Numbered from the stretch's first letter, positions 45,009 to 54,601 are shown. The stretch is DNA of 64,000 nt from Cryobacterium sinapicolor (GCF_004403465.1 NZ_SOGQ01000015.1:1-64000), one strand, 5' to 3'. The notes: generated by a model not told the origin, from the sequence alone. Program-made: numbers and translations.

Positions 45009-46439
45009 ATGCAGAGCGTTGCGACAGCCCTCAAGCGGCTGGGCGACCTGGCTGCCACCCCGACCGTTTCCCGCCTGGCGACCGCGTTCCTGAAGGCCGG
45101 GTATGAACTGGCCCTCGTCGGCGGACCGGTCCGCGACGCCTTCCTCGACCGGCCGATCAACGACCTCGATTTCACCACCGATGCCACGCCGGACCAGATC
45201 CTGCAGATCGTGAAGCCGATCTCGGATGCCCACTGGGACATCGGCCGTGCTTTCGGCACGATCGGGGCCCAGGTCGCCGGCGAGAAGGTGGAGATCACGA
45301 CTTACCGCTCTGACAGCTACGACGGTCAGACGCGCAAACCCGAAGTCGTCTTCGGCCACCGCCTGGAGGACGATCTGCTGCGCCGTGATTTCACGGTGAA
45401 CGCGTTGGCTCTGCGGCTGCCGGGGCTGACTTTGGTTGACCCTGCGAACGGCATCGACGACCTCCTGGCCGGCGTTCTGCGCACGCCGATCTCCCCGGAG
45501 ATCTCCTTCGGCGACGATCCTCTCCGCATGATGCGGGCGGCCCGGTTCACCGCCCAGCTCGGATTCTCCCTCCATGTCGACACCGCGGAAGCGATGGAAG
45601 CGATGGCCGATCGCATCCTTAACATCTCGGCCGAACGCATCGGCGATGAGCTCACGAAGCTGCTGCGCGCGGACAACCCGCATGTCGGGATCGAGCTGCT
45701 GGTGGACTCCGGTCTCTGCACCCGGGTGCTGCCGGAGATCCCCGCCCTACGGCTCGAGGTTGACGAGCACCACCACCACAAGGATGTCTATCAGCACACT
45801 CTGACGGTGCTGGACCAGGCCATCGGCTACGAGAGGTCCCGCGGCGGCTTCGACGGCCCCGACCTGATCGTGCGCCTGGCGGCGCTGCTGCACGACATCG
45901 GCAAGCCCGCGACGCGCAAGCTCGAGCCGGGCGGCGTGGTCAGCTTCTACCACCACGACCTGGTCGGTGCGAAGCTGGCGAAGAAGCGGCTGCGGGCGCT
46001 GCGGTTCGACAACGAGACTACCGCCGCCGTGGCACGCCTGATCGAGCTTCACCTGCGCTTCTTCGGCTACACCGAGGGTGCCTGGACTGACTCGGCGGTG
46101 CGGCGCTACGTGCGGGACGCCGGCGACCAGCTGGAGCGCTTGCACATCCTGACCCGCGCGGACGTCACCACCCGCAACCGCCGCAAGGCGGACCGGCTCG
46201 GCTTCGCCTACGACGACCTGGAACAGCGCATCAAGGAGCTGAACGAGCAGGAGGAGATGGCGGCGGTGCGCCCCGATCTCGACGGTGAGCAGATCATGGC
46301 CGTCCTCGGCGTGGGTCCGGGCCGCGAGGTCGGCGAGGCCTACCGCTACCTGCTCGAGCAAAGGCTGGATGACGGGCCGCTCGGCGAAGACGAGGCCACC
46401 CGCCGCTTGACCGCCTGGTGGGCCGAGCGCGCTCAGTAG
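45009..46439 (+). CDS. cca: CCA tRNA nucleotidyltransferase
   Basis: A 476-residue enzyme that adds CCA to tRNA 3' ends; the tRNAs in this window lack encoded CCA, so it is needed. The polymerase head shows L-V-G-G-P-V-R-D-A-F-L and D-L-D-F-T-T. An HD domain follows with L-L-H-D-I-G-K-P. The ATG at 45009 lies only one base after GGAGG, unusually close; an overlapping out-of-frame ATG stands at 45001. The gene is divergent from DUF6049. Confidence 0.93.
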   Translation: MQSVATALKRLGDLAATPTVSRLATAFLKAGYELALVGGPVRDAFLDRPINDLDFTTDATPDQILQIVKPISDAHWDIGRAFGTIGAQVAGEKVEITTYRSDSYDGQTRKPEVVFGHRLEDDLLRRDFTVNALALRLPGLTLVDPANGIDDLLAGVLRTPISPEISFGDDPLRMMRAARFTAQLGFSLHVDTAEAMEAMADRILNISAERIGDELTKLLRADNPHVGIELLVDSGLCTRVLPEIPALRLEVDEHHHHKDVYQHTLTVLDQAIGYERSRGGFDGPDLIVRLAALLHDIGKPATRKLEPGGVVSFYHHDLVGAKLAKKRLRALRFDNETTAAVARLIELHLRFFGYTEGAWTDSAVRRYVRDAGDQLERLHILTRADVTTRNRRKADRLGFAYDDLEQRIKELNEQEEMAAVRPDLDGEQIMAVLGVGPGREVGEAYRYLLEQRLDDGPLGEDEATRRLTAWWAERAQ

Positions 46440-46493
46440 GTGTGTTCTGCGGGCTCCTCGGCGCTGCTGTTCCGACGACGCTCGCTGTTTGTG

Positions 46494-46525
46494 CCGAGAG
46501 TAGCCACGCGGGTGGCGACTCTCGG
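46494..46525 (+). terminator. Hairpin after cca
   Basis: CCGAGAGTAGCCAC (46494-46507) pairs with GTGGCGACTCTCGG (46512-46525) with one mismatch around GCGG. Only TT follows, so it may be a terminator or another structure. Confidence 0.5.
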
Positions 46526-46667
46526 TTGAACCGGCGACATTCGAGAAGCAGTGGAACTGCGCGAGCGGATGTTGGACTATCCCTCCACAGGTCGTCCGCC
46601 GCCGATCTGGGCCACAGGAGCCCCCATTGCGATCGGAGCAAGGGGGCCGCCCCACCAGCATGGGGCC

Positions 46668-47708
46668 ATGAATCCCGACTCCTCGCATGACTGGCGGCCA
46701 CTGCACCTCGGTCGTGACGCTCGGCTTCTCGGCAACGATGGGCGCCCTGTCCAGCGGTTGGTCGACTCCGGTCAAGCGGTTCGCCTGCGGCGTGGCGTTA
46801 CCGTCGACGCGACCGGCTGGGACACGATCAGTGATCGGGATCGGTACTTCCTGCGTATGCGCGCTGTGGGGGCCACCAGGAAGTCTCAGCCCGTTTATTC
46901 CCACCAATCGGCTGCTGTTCTGTGGGGCCTGCCCATCATCGGACGATGGCCTGACGAGGTCCACCTCATGGCGGCCGGTAAATCCGGCGTGCACTCGAAG
47001 AACGGGGTGACCTGGCACCACGACCGACTGCCCGACGAGGATGTCGTGGAGATCGATGGGATGTTTGTCACGAGTCTCCTGCGCACCCTGATCGATATTG
47101 CGCGAACGGTGGGATTCCTGTCAGCAGTCGCCGCGCTCGATCTGGGAACGAAACCTCAGTTCATCCTGCCGAATGGCCGGGCTGCGTTCGGGATCGACCG
47201 CGACGGCCTGCTCGATCGACTCGACTCCGACGGACCCACGCGTGGGGCACGAACCGCTCGGATCGCCATTGTCTTCTGCGACAATCGTTCGGGTTCGGTG
47301 GGCGAGTCCCTCAGCCGGGGACAGATTCACCTGTGCGGATTCCCGCCCCCTGAACTGCAAGTCTCCTTCGTGCACGACGATAGGCAGGAAGACATCACGG
47401 ACTTCCGGTGGGTACAGAAACAGGAGACCCGCACGCTCCGCCTCCTCGGCGAATTCGACGGCAAAGTCAAATACACGAGGGATGCCTTCATGGGCGGGCG
47501 GACCATTGAAGAAGTCGTTTGGTCGGAAAAGCTCCGCGAGGACCGGCTCCGCGGGACCGGGCACGGAATGGCGCGATGGATCTGGGCGGTAGCGCTGCAC
47601 CGGGAGAGCCTGCACAGGCTCCTTCTGGCCGCCGGGTTGCGTCCCGAACCAGGGAAACGTCTTGTCGGAGAAGCGAATGTCGCCGGTCGTGCCCAGAATC
47701 GCCGGTAG
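46668..47708 (+). CDS. AbiEi-like / nuclease-fold protein, orphan
   Basis: A 346-residue protein. It resembles the AbiEi-antitoxin-like proteins common in actinobacteria: a region with V-Y-S-H-Q-S-A-A-V-L-W-G-L-P, then V-T-S-L-L-R-T-L-I-D-I-A-R, and a C-terminal part (R-L-L-G-E-F-D-G-K-V-K-Y) like a small restriction-endonuclease fold. No toxin gene is adjacent. The ATG 46668 was chosen because the upstream frame lacks family character. Its base composition is a little lower in GC than its neighbours, and 11-bp direct repeats lie on both sides, which suggests acquisition. The function is unknown. Confidence 0.65.
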   Translation: MNPDSSHDWRPLHLGRDARLLGNDGRPVQRLVDSGQAVRLRRGVTVDATGWDTISDRDRYFLRMRAVGATRKSQPVYSHQSAAVLWGLPIIGRWPDEVHLMAAGKSGVHSKNGVTWHHDRLPDEDVVEIDGMFVTSLLRTLIDIARTVGFLSAVAALDLGTKPQFILPNGRAAFGIDRDGLLDRLDSDGPTRGARTARIAIVFCDNRSGSVGESLSRGQIHLCGFPPPELQVSFVHDDRQEDITDFRWVQKQETRTLRLLGEFDGKVKYTRDAFMGGRTIEEVVWSEKLREDRLRGTGHGMARWIWAVALHRESLHRLLLAAGLRPEPGKRLVGEANVAGRAQNRR

Positions 47709-47933
47709 AGCGGCGATGATCGGCACATTCGGCGACTCTCGCGGCGGCGGCGGCCGCGGCAGAGAGTGTGCCAAACGGGTACGTGGGCGGGGGTGGTGGC
47801 GGAGGGCTGCCACTTCCGGTAGTCTTGGCAGGTTGTCTGTGCGCCGGATTCCCGGCCTCCGCTTTCGACACATGCACAACCCTCCTGTTGCAGAGATTCT
47901 GCAGCCGTTTAGTCCGAAGGAGGTGGGTTAGTC

Positions 47934-48491
47934 ATGCATCAGTACGAGTTGATGGTTATCCTCGATCCCGAGATCGATGAGCGCACCGTAGCTCCCAGCC
48001 TTGACAAGTTCCTCAACGTTGTTCGCAACGATGGTGGAACCATTGACAAGGTTGACGTTTGGGGTCGCCGCCGTCTCGCCTACGAGATCAACAAGAAGTC
48101 CGAAGGCATCTACGCCATTGTCGACTTCACCGCGAACGCTTCTGCCACGGCCGAGCTCGACCGCCAGCTGAAGCTGTCGGAAGCCGTCATGCGCACCAAG
48201 GTTCTTCGCGCAGAAGAGGGCATCGCCCAGGTTGCCGTCGCAAGCAAGCTTGCCGCCGAGAAGGCCGCCCGCAAGGCAGCCAACCCGAAGGTAATCGCTG
48301 CGAAGGCTGAAGCCGCCGCTGCCGCCCCGACCGCCAAGGTCGCCGCGTCCGTGAAGCCCGCATCGGCAGCTGCTGCCGCCGCGGTCAAGGCTGCTCCGGC
48401 CAAGGTCGAAGCCCCGGCTGCCGACGCTCCTGCCACGGCAGAAGCTGTCGCCGCCCCGGTCGAGTCCGCCGACAAGGCAAGCGACAAGTAG
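47934..48491 (+). CDS. rpsF: 30S ribosomal protein S6 with long Ala/Lys/Pro tail
   Basis: A 185-residue protein. Residues 1 to about 97 form a normal bS6 ([25 protein letters not shown]). The remaining 88 residues are an Ala/Lys/Pro/Val-rich tail, making it about twice the usual actinobacterial length. bS6 pairs with bS18 (rpsR, two genes on) on the 30S platform. AAGGAGGTG before the ATG is nearly a perfect Shine-Dalgarno. It is first in rpsF-ssb-rpsR-rplI. Confidence 0.95.
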   Translation: MHQYELMVILDPEIDERTVAPSLDKFLNVVRNDGGTIDKVDVWGRRRLAYEINKKSEGIYAIVDFTANASATAELDRQLKLSEAVMRTKVLRAEEGIAQVAVASKLAAEKAARKAANPKVIAAKAEAAAAAPTAKVAASVKPASAAAAAAVKAAPAKVEAPAADAPATAEAVAAPVESADKASDK

Positions 48492-48494
48492 CCC

Positions 48495-48998
48495 GTGGCC
48501 GGCGAGACCGTAATTACCGTGGTGGGCAACCTCACCAGCGATCCGGAGCTGCGTTACACGCAGAACGGGCTGGCGGTTGCCAACTTCACCATCGCATCCA
48601 CTCCGCGCAATTTCGATCGCGCGACCAGTGAGTGGAAAGATGGCGAGTCGCTCTTCCTGCGCGCGAGCGTTTGGCGTGAATTCGCCGAGCACGTGGCTGG
48701 TTCGCTGACCAAGGGTACCCGTGTCATCGCTTCCGGGCGTCTCAAGCAGCGTTCGTATGAGACGAAGGAAGGCGAGAAGCGAACGAGCATGGAGCTCGAG
48801 ATCGACGAAATCGGTCCTTCGCTGAAATACGCCACCGCTCAGCTCACTCGAGCGCAGTCATCGTCTTCTCCTCGTGGCGGCGGCGCACCTGCCGTTGCCG
48901 GAAACGACGAGCCCTGGGCTGCCAGCGCCCCCGCCGCGAACACCGGCGGAGATGTCTGGAACACTCCGGGAAACTTCAGCGACGAGACACCCTTCTAA
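48495..48998 (+). CDS. ssb: Single-stranded DNA-binding protein
   Basis: A 167-residue OB-fold protein (residues 1 to about 110: [13 protein letters not shown]) with a flexible Gly/Ala/Ser linker and an acidic tip ending D-E-T-P-F, close to the D-x-x-P-F partner-binding end. It coats single strands in replication and repair. The GTG start lies three bases after the rpsF stop. Confidence 0.95.
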   Translation: MAGETVITVVGNLTSDPELRYTQNGLAVANFTIASTPRNFDRATSEWKDGESLFLRASVWREFAEHVAGSLTKGTRVIASGRLKQRSYETKEGEKRTSMELEIDEIGPSLKYATAQLTRAQSSSSPRGGGAPAVAGNDEPWAASAPAANTGGDVWNTPGNFSDETPF

Positions 48999-49054
48999 GC
49001 CGAGCCTTTCAGGCTGTCGGCTGAAAAACACTTCTTTTAGAAAGTAAGGAAATC

Positions 49055-49318
49055 ATGGCTGGAAAGTCGAGCGGCGACCGCCGCAAGCCGCTCCGCGGTG
49101 CAAAGGGTGGCAAGAACGCCGCTCCCGCGAAGTCGATCCGGGTTGGTGTCATCGATTACAAGGATGTCCCCACCCTCCGCAAGTTCATCTCCGAGCGTGG
49201 AAAGATCCGCGCCCGTCGCATCACCGGTGTTTCCGTTCAGGAGCAGCGTCTCATCGCCCGCGCCGTTAAGAACGCTCGCGAAATGGCGCTGCTGCCCTAC
49301 GCCGGTTCAGGCAGGTAG
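49055..49318 (+). CDS. rpsR: 30S ribosomal protein S18
   Basis: An 87-residue basic protein with Y-K-D-V[13 protein letters not shown] and R-R-I-T-G-V-S. It pairs with bS6. No CxxC zinc pair is seen, so it is the zinc-free form. AAAGTAAGGAA precedes the ATG. Confidence 0.96.
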   Translation: MAGKSSGDRRKPLRGAKGGKNAAPAKSIRVGVIDYKDVPTLRKFISERGKIRARRITGVSVQEQRLIARAVKNAREMALLPYAGSGR

Positions 49319-49326
49319 GACACCTC

Positions 49327-49776
49327 ATGTCAAAAATCATTCTGACGCACGAGGTCTCCGGCCTCGGTGCACCCGGTGACATCGTCGAGGTCAAGAACGG
49401 GTACGCCCGTAACTACCTCTACCCGCAGGGATTCGCTGTTTCCTGGACTCGCGGTGGCGAGAAGCAGATTCAGCAGATCAAGGCCGCTCGCGTAGCCCGC
49501 GAGCACGCCACCCTCGAAGACGCGCAGGCCCTCAAGGCTGCACTCGAGAACGCCAAGGTCAAGCTGGTCGTCAAGGCCGGCGAAGGCGGACGTCTCTTCG
49601 GCTCCGTCAAGACCACGGATGTTGCGGATGCAGTTGCCGCAGCCGGTCTCGGCGCCCTTGACAAGCGCAAGATCGAGCTCAGCCCGATCAAGATGACCGG
49701 TGAGCACCAGGCAACGGTTCGTCTTCGTGACGAACTGAGCGCCACCATCACACTGCTGGTGGTAGCTGCCAAGTAA
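49327..49776 (+). CDS. rplI: 50S ribosomal protein L9
   Basis: A 149-residue bL9 with the N-terminal domain ([12 protein letters not shown]), the long connecting helix and a C-terminal domain with G-G-R-L-F-G-S-V. It reaches out from the large subunit and supports frame maintenance. It starts eight bases after rpsR, and a GNRA-loop terminator follows. Confidence 0.96.
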   Translation: MSKIILTHEVSGLGAPGDIVEVKNGYARNYLYPQGFAVSWTRGGEKQIQQIKAARVAREHATLEDAQALKAALENAKVKLVVKAGEGGRLFGSVKTTDVADAVAAAGLGALDKRKIELSPIKMTGEHQATVRLRDELSATITLLVVAAK

Positions 49777-50219
49777 GCATCTCAGCTTCACGCTCGGGTA
49801 GCGGTGGGTTCCGAAAGGAACCCACCGCTACACCTGTTTAAGCAATGCCGCACACCCAACCGGGGGTGATTTTCGGCCTCGAACATGAGGGACTGTACAC
49901 AGGTTTTCCCACACCTCGACAAGATTCAACACGTACTTTAGACAGGTTTTCTTCACACAGCTGTGAATAGATTTAATAGCTGATCAAACGTATATTCTCC
50001 GAAAGAAAACTTAAGTTTTCCACAGTTGATTCCACAGCTTGTGCACAAGACACGCGGCGTTTCGCCCAGATTCTCCACAGGCTTATCCACAGGGTGGTTT
50101 GTTGTCCGCCGAGCCGGGTCCGTATGGTGGGCAGGCGGCCGCAATCGAGGTGTGCACAGGGTCCGGCAGCGATGTCGGAGGGCCCTGATAGAACTGCACC
50201 ACGACTAAAGGAGGCACAA
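49777..50219. promoter_or_regulatory. dnaB upstream region with AT-rich stretch and DnaA-box cluster
   Basis: After the rplI terminator an AT-rich stretch runs from about 49920 to 50020. Then come TTTTCCACA (50016-50024), TTGTGCACA (50039-50047), TTCTCCACA (50071-50079), each one mismatch from a DnaA box, and an exact TTATCCACA (50083-50091). The first codon of dnaB is 129 bases further. No clear -10/-35 was recognised. Confidence 0.6.
49799..49830 (+). terminator. Terminator after rplI
   Basis: TAGCGGTGGGTTCC (49799-49812) pairs perfectly with GGAACCCACCGCTA (49817-49830) around a GAAA tetraloop. The tail CACCTGTTT is only partly T-rich. Confidence 0.75.
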
Positions 50220-51611
50220 GTGTCGATCTCTCACTTGGGTCTGGCCGACAAGCGCGGGGTCGACTCGCGCGGAGGACTGGAAGCCCGGCACACCGAGCGA
50301 ACGCTCCCGCACGACCTTCTCGCCGAGCAGAGCGCCCTCGGCGGAATGATGCTGAGCAAGGATGCCGTCGCCGATGTCGTCGAGACCGTGCGCGCCGCGG
50401 ACTTCTACATTCCCAAGCACGAGATCATCTTCGATGCAATCCTGTCGCTCTATGCCCAGGGCGAGCCGACGGACGTCATCGCCGTCACCGACGAGCTCAC
50501 CAAGCTCGGCGAACTGTCCCGGGCCGGCGGTGCCGACTACCTGCACACCCTCACGAGCCTCGTGCCGACCGCCGCGAACGCCGGCTTCTACTCCTCGATC
50601 GTTGCCGAGCGGGCCCTCCTCCGTCGCCTCGTCGAGGTCGGCACCCGCATCGCCCAGATGGGCTACTCCGGTGAGGGCGAGGTGCTCGACCTGGTGAACA
50701 CCGCCCAGGCCGAGGTCTACGCCGTCACCGGCGGCAGCGAAACCGAGGACTATGTTCCACTCACCGACGCGGTCACGGCCGCGATCGAGGAGATCGAGGC
50801 CGCCAAGCTCAAAGACGGCCAGATGACCGGTGTTCCCACCGGCTTCGCCGACATGGACGAGCTCACCAACGGCTTCCACCCCGGACAGCTGATCATCGTG
50901 GCGGCGCGTCCCGCGCTGGGTAAGTCCACGCTCGCCCTCGACTTCGCCCGGGCAGCCTCCATCAAGCACGACATGCCCAGCATCTTCTTCTCCCTGGAAA
51001 TGGGGCGCAGCGAAATTGCGATGCGTCTGCTCGCGGCCGAGGCATCCGTGCCCCTGCAGAGCATGCGCAAGGGCGCGGTCGACGCGCGCGACTGGACCAC
51101 CATCGCCGCCACCCGCGGCCGCATCAACGATGCCCCGCTCTACATCGACGACAGCCCCAACATGACCCTGGTGGAGATCCGGGCCAAATGCCGCCGGCTG
51201 AAGCAGCGGGTTGGCCTCAAGATGGTCATCATCGACTACCTGCAGCTGATGACGTCGGGCAAGAAGGTCGAATCGCGCCAGCAGGAGGTCAGTGAGTTCT
51301 CCCGCGCGCTCAAGCTGATGGCCAAGGAACTCCAGGTTCCCGTCATCGCCCTCTCCCAGCTCAACCGTGGTCCCGAGCAGCGCGCCGACAAGATGCCGGC
51401 CATCTCCGACCTGCGCGAGTCTGGTTCGCTCGAGCAGGACGCCGACATGGTCATCCTCCTGCACCGCGAGAGCGCGTACGAGAAAGACAATCCGCGTGCC
51501 GGCGAGGCCGACCTGATCGTCGCCAAGCACCGGAACGGCCCCACCCGCACCGTCACGGTCGCGTTCCACGGCCACTATTCCCGCTTTGCGGACATGGTGC
51601 CGGGAGCCTAG
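50220..51611 (+). CDS. dnaB: Replicative DNA helicase DnaB
   Basis: A 463-residue hexameric helicase. The N-terminal domain begins with L-P-H-D-L-L-A-E-Q-S-A-L-G-G-M-M. The RecA-like domain has Walker A A-R-P-A-L-G-K-S-T, Walker B V-I-I-D-Y-L-Q-L-M and the R-E-S-G-S-L-E-Q-D-A-D segment. The GTG start (V-S-I-S-H-L-G) was chosen because AAAGGAGG lies five bases upstream. There is no intein, although inteins are frequent in actinobacterial dnaB genes. A hairpin follows the stop. Confidence 0.95.
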   Translation: MSISHLGLADKRGVDSRGGLEARHTERTLPHDLLAEQSALGGMMLSKDAVADVVETVRAADFYIPKHEIIFDAILSLYAQGEPTDVIAVTDELTKLGELSRAGGADYLHTLTSLVPTAANAGFYSSIVAERALLRRLVEVGTRIAQMGYSGEGEVLDLVNTAQAEVYAVTGGSETEDYVPLTDAVTAAIEEIEAAKLKDGQMTGVPTGFADMDELTNGFHPGQLIIVAARPALGKSTLALDFARAASIKHDMPSIFFSLEMGRSEIAMRLLAAEASVPLQSMRKGAVDARDWTTIAATRGRINDAPLYIDDSPNMTLVEIRAKCRRLKQRVGLKMVIIDYLQLMTSGKKVESRQQEVSEFSRALKLMAKELQVPVIALSQLNRGPEQRADKMPAISDLRESGSLEQDADMVILLHRESAYEKDNPRAGEADLIVAKHRNGPTRTVTVAFHGHYSRFADMVPGA

Positions 51612-51621
51612 CCGCGCCGCC

Positions 51622-51648
51622 GCCGCCCGGTCATATACACCGGGCGGC
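51622..51648 (+). terminator. Hairpin after dnaB
   Basis: GCCGCCCGG (51622-51630) pairs with CCGGGCGGC (51640-51648) around nine bases. There is no T run, so termination is uncertain. Confidence 0.45.
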
Positions 51649-51750
51649 ACCCGAACCGCACTACGCTACGAGCGGGGATGAAAGTGCCGCGCAAGCGTTC
51701 GGAACGGTCCGTTCTCGCTCGTGGCCGGTCGCCACGAAGGAGACATGCGC

Positions 51751-52908
51751 GTGAGAGTCGGCATCGGACGAGAACGTCTGCAGGGTGAGCGCCGGGTTGC
51801 GGCGACTCCCGAGACAGTGACCCAGCTCATGGCCCTCGGACTCGAGGTTCTGATCGAAACCGGTGCGGGCGACGCGTCCGGTCACAGTGACGCCGCCTAC
51901 ACGGATGCCGGTGGCACCGTCGTGCCGCACCTCACTCCGGGCGACCTCGACGTCTACTGTCACGTCCGCCCCCTCGACCGGGAGTTCGCGGCCACTCTCC
52001 GCCCCGGCACGATCACGGTCGGCCTGGCCTCGCCGGCCTCCGAGCTGGCCACTGTGGCCGCCCTGGCCGCGGCAGGCGCCACGGCCTTCGCCCTCGAGCT
52101 GGTGCCGCGCATCTCCCGCGCGCAGTCGATGGACGCGCTCACTTCCCAGTCGCTCGTCTCCGGCTACCGGGTGGTGCTCGAGGCGGCCATCCGTTTCCCC
52201 CGTTTCTTCCCGCTCTACATGACCGCTGCCGGAACGATTCCGCCGGCCCGCGTGCTCGTGCTGGGCGCAGGCGTGGCCGGACTGCAGGCTATCGCCACGG
52301 CCAAGCGCCTCGGCGCCCGGGTGTCGGGCTACGACGTGCGACCGGCCTCGGCCGATGAGGTGACCTCCATGGGCGGTACCTTCGTGAACCTCGACCTGGA
52401 TGCCGTGGAGGGCACGGGCGGCTACGCCCGCGAACTCAGCGAAGACCGTGCCGTGCGCCAGCGCGAACTTCTCGCGCCGTACGTGGCCGCCGCCGACGTG
52501 ATGATCACCACGGCGGCCATCCCCGGCCGGGCGGCCCCGCTGCTCGTCACGCACGACATGGTGGCCGCGATGCGCCCGGGCTCGGTCGTGATCGACCTGG
52601 CCGCCGAAACCGGGGGGAACGTCGAGGGTGTTGTCGCCGGTGCGGACACCCTGGTGCCCACCCGGGCCGGTGACGGCTCCGTGACGCTGGTCGGTATGAA
52701 GGATGCTCCCTCCACGATGCCGGCGGATGCCTCCCGGCTTTTCGCCAAGAACGTGGCCAACTTGCTCGCCCTGATGACCGTCGATGGCCGGGTGACGCCC
52801 GACTTCACCGACGAGGTCGTCGCCGGGGCCTGCCTGACGCATGACGGCACGATCCGGCACGAACCGACGGCCGCCGCTGTGGCCGCCGCCGGGACAGGAG
52901 AACACTGA
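51751..52908 (+). CDS. pntAA: NAD(P) transhydrogenase subunit alpha part 1
   Basis: A 385-residue NAD(H)-binding domain (dI) of proton-translocating transhydrogenase. With GTG 51751 as start it opens M-R-V-G-I-G-R-E-R-L-Q-G-E-R-R-V-A-A-T-P, lining up with the usual PntA N-terminus, and AAGGAG lies eight bases upstream. The ATG at 51745 is only two bases from that site. The Rossmann motif is V-L-G-A-G-V-A-G-L-Q-A-I. It overlaps the next gene by one base (TGATG). Confidence 0.93.
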   Translation: MRVGIGRERLQGERRVAATPETVTQLMALGLEVLIETGAGDASGHSDAAYTDAGGTVVPHLTPGDLDVYCHVRPLDREFAATLRPGTITVGLASPASELATVAALAAAGATAFALELVPRISRAQSMDALTSQSLVSGYRVVLEAAIRFPRFFPLYMTAAGTIPPARVLVLGAGVAGLQAIATAKRLGARVSGYDVRPASADEVTSMGGTFVNLDLDAVEGTGGYARELSEDRAVRQRELLAPYVAAADVMITTAAIPGRAAPLLVTHDMVAAMRPGSVVIDLAAETGGNVEGVVAGADTLVPTRAGDGSVTLVGMKDAPSTMPADASRLFAKNVANLLALMTVDGRVTPDFTDEVVAGACLTHDGTIRHEPTAAAVAAAGTGEH

Positions 52909-53231
52909 TGGATCCGATCACCCTGCTGACCGTCGTCGTGCTGACGGTCTTCGTCGGCTTCGAGGTCGTCTCGAAGGTCTCGAGCACGCTGCACACCCCG
53001 CTGATGAGTGGCGCGAACGCCATCCACGGCATCATCCTGATCGGCGCCATCATCGTTGCCGGACAGACCCTGGAGCCGTGGCTGCTCGCGGTCGCCCTGC
53101 TCGCGGTGGTGATGGCCACCGCCAACCTGGTCGGCGGCTTCGTCGTGACCGACCGGATGCTCAAGATGTTCGCCCCCCGCAAACCGGCCGGCGCCGAGAC
53201 GAAGACCGACCCGAAGGACGCGACGAAATGA
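52908..53231 (+). CDS. pntAB: NAD(P) transhydrogenase subunit alpha part 2
   Basis: A 107-residue membrane part (first dII segment) with three or four helices and L-M-S-G-A-N-A-I-H-G-I, a conserved segment of the proton channel. The C-terminus is Lys/Asp-rich. It starts within the upstream stop, and pntB starts within its own end (ATGA), so the three subunits are made together. The split alpha subunit is the common arrangement in actinobacteria. Confidence 0.93.
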   Translation: MDPITLLTVVVLTVFVGFEVVSKVSSTLHTPLMSGANAIHGIILIGAIIVAGQTLEPWLLAVALLAVVMATANLVGGFVVTDRMLKMFAPRKPAGAETKTDPKDATK

Positions 53232-54601
53232 GCCTGCTCAGCCCCGAGTGGACCGGCCTGCTCTACCTGATCGCCGCGGTCTGCTTCATCCTCGCCCTGC
53301 GGGGGCTCTCCTCCCCGAAGACCGCCCGACGCGGCAACCTGATCGGGGCCGCCGGTGCACTGCTGGCCGTGATCACCGTCTTCCTCTCCGCCCGGATCGA
53401 GAACATCCCGGCCATCCTCATCGCCATCGCGGTGGGCTCGGCCATCGCCGCCCCCATCTCGCGGCGCGTGGAGATGACGCAGATGCCCCAGCTCGTGGCG
53501 CTGTTCAACGGCGTCGGCGGCGGCGCCGCGGCACTGGTCGCCCTGCTGGAACTCGGCAGCACCGACAGCCCGTGGAGCAAGGTCGCCGTGGTCTTCACGA
53601 TGCTCATCGGGGCCGTCTCGTTCTCCGGTTCCGCGGTCACCGTCGGCAAGCTGCAGGGTCTGATCAGTTCCCGGCCGCTCATCTTCCCTGGCCTCGCAAT
53701 CGTGATGGGCGGCGTGGTCCTGGCCGCACTCGTCGCCGGCGGATTCGTCGTCGCCACCGGTGCGGCCGGCTGGGCCATCGCACTGCTCGTGCTGGGACTA
53801 CTCGTCGGGGCGCTGCTCGTGCTCCCCGTCGGCGGGGCCGACGTGCCGATCGTGATCTCCCTGCTCAACGCCTTCACCGGCCTGGCCGTCGCGGCCTCAG
53901 GCATCGTGCTGGGCAACCTGCTCCTCGTGGTGGCCGGCACCCTCGTGGGTGCCAGCGGCACGATCCTGACCCGGGCGATGGCATCCGCCATGGGTCGCGG
54001 CGTGAACGGGATCCTGTTCGGAGCGTTCAAGGGCGGTTCCACCGCCGGGTCGACCGCCCAGAGCGACCGACCCGTGCGCAGCTCCAACGCGGAAGACGTC
54101 GCCGTGCTGCTCAACTACGCCCAGCGGGTGGTCATCGTGCCCGGCTACGGCCTCGCCGTGGCGCAGGGCCAGCACACCATCGCCGAACTCGCCACCACCC
54201 TCGAGGCGCGCGGCGTCGAGGTCGTCTTCGCAATCCACCCGGTGGCCGGGCGCATGCCGGGGCACATGAACGTACTCCTCGCGGAGGCGAACGTGCCCTA
54301 CGAGGCGCTCAAGGAGATGGCCGAGGTCAACCCCGAATTCAAGAACACGGATGTCGCCCTCGTCGTCGGCGCCAACGACGTGGTCAACCCGGCCGCGAAG
54401 ACATCGCCCGGCTCACCGATCTACGGCATGCCCATCCTCGACGTCGGCGAGGCCCGGCAGGTGGTGTTCCTCAAGAGGTCGATGCGTCCCGGTTTCGCCG
54501 GCATCGAGAACGAGCTGCTCTACGACCCGAAGACGACTCTGCTGTTCGGCGACGCCAAGGACTCACTGACGAAGGTGCTCGGCGCGGTCAACGCGCTCTG
54601 A
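53228..54601 (+). CDS. pntB: NAD(P) transhydrogenase subunit beta
   Basis: A 457-residue subunit with about nine membrane helices (second dII part) and the C-terminal NADP(H)-binding dIII (from about residue 280), which carries I-V-P-G-Y-G-L-A-V-A-Q-A/G-Q, H-P-V-A-G-R-M-P-G-H-M-N-V-L-L-A-E and N-D-V-V-N-P-A-A. It uses the proton gradient to reduce NADP+ with NADH. ATG 53228 was chosen over a long upstream out-of-gene extension. Confidence 0.95.
   Translation: MSLLSPEWTGLLYLIAAVCFILALRGLSSPKTARRGNLIGAAGALLAVITVFLSARIENIPAILIAIAVGSAIAAPISRRVEMTQMPQLVALFNGVGGGAAALVALLELGSTDSPWSKVAVVFTMLIGAVSFSGSAVTVGKLQGLISSRPLIFPGLAIVMGGVVLAALVAGGFVVATGAAGWAIALLVLGLLVGALLVLPVGGADVPIVISLLNAFTGLAVAASGIVLGNLLLVVAGTLVGASGTILTRAMASAMGRGVNGILFGAFKGGSTAGSTAQSDRPVRSSNAEDVAVLLNYAQRVVIVPGYGLAVAQGQHTIAELATTLEARGVEVVFAIHPVAGRMPGHMNVLLAEANVPYEALKEMAEVNPEFKNTDVALVVGANDVVNPAAKTSPGSPIYGMPILDVGEARQVVFLKRSMRPGFAGIENELLYDPKTTLLFGDAKDSLTKVLGAVNAL

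Noticed and set aside
50220-51611. Intein in dnaB
   Set aside because: The helicase domain is continuous from Walker A to the C-terminus with normal length, so no intein is present.
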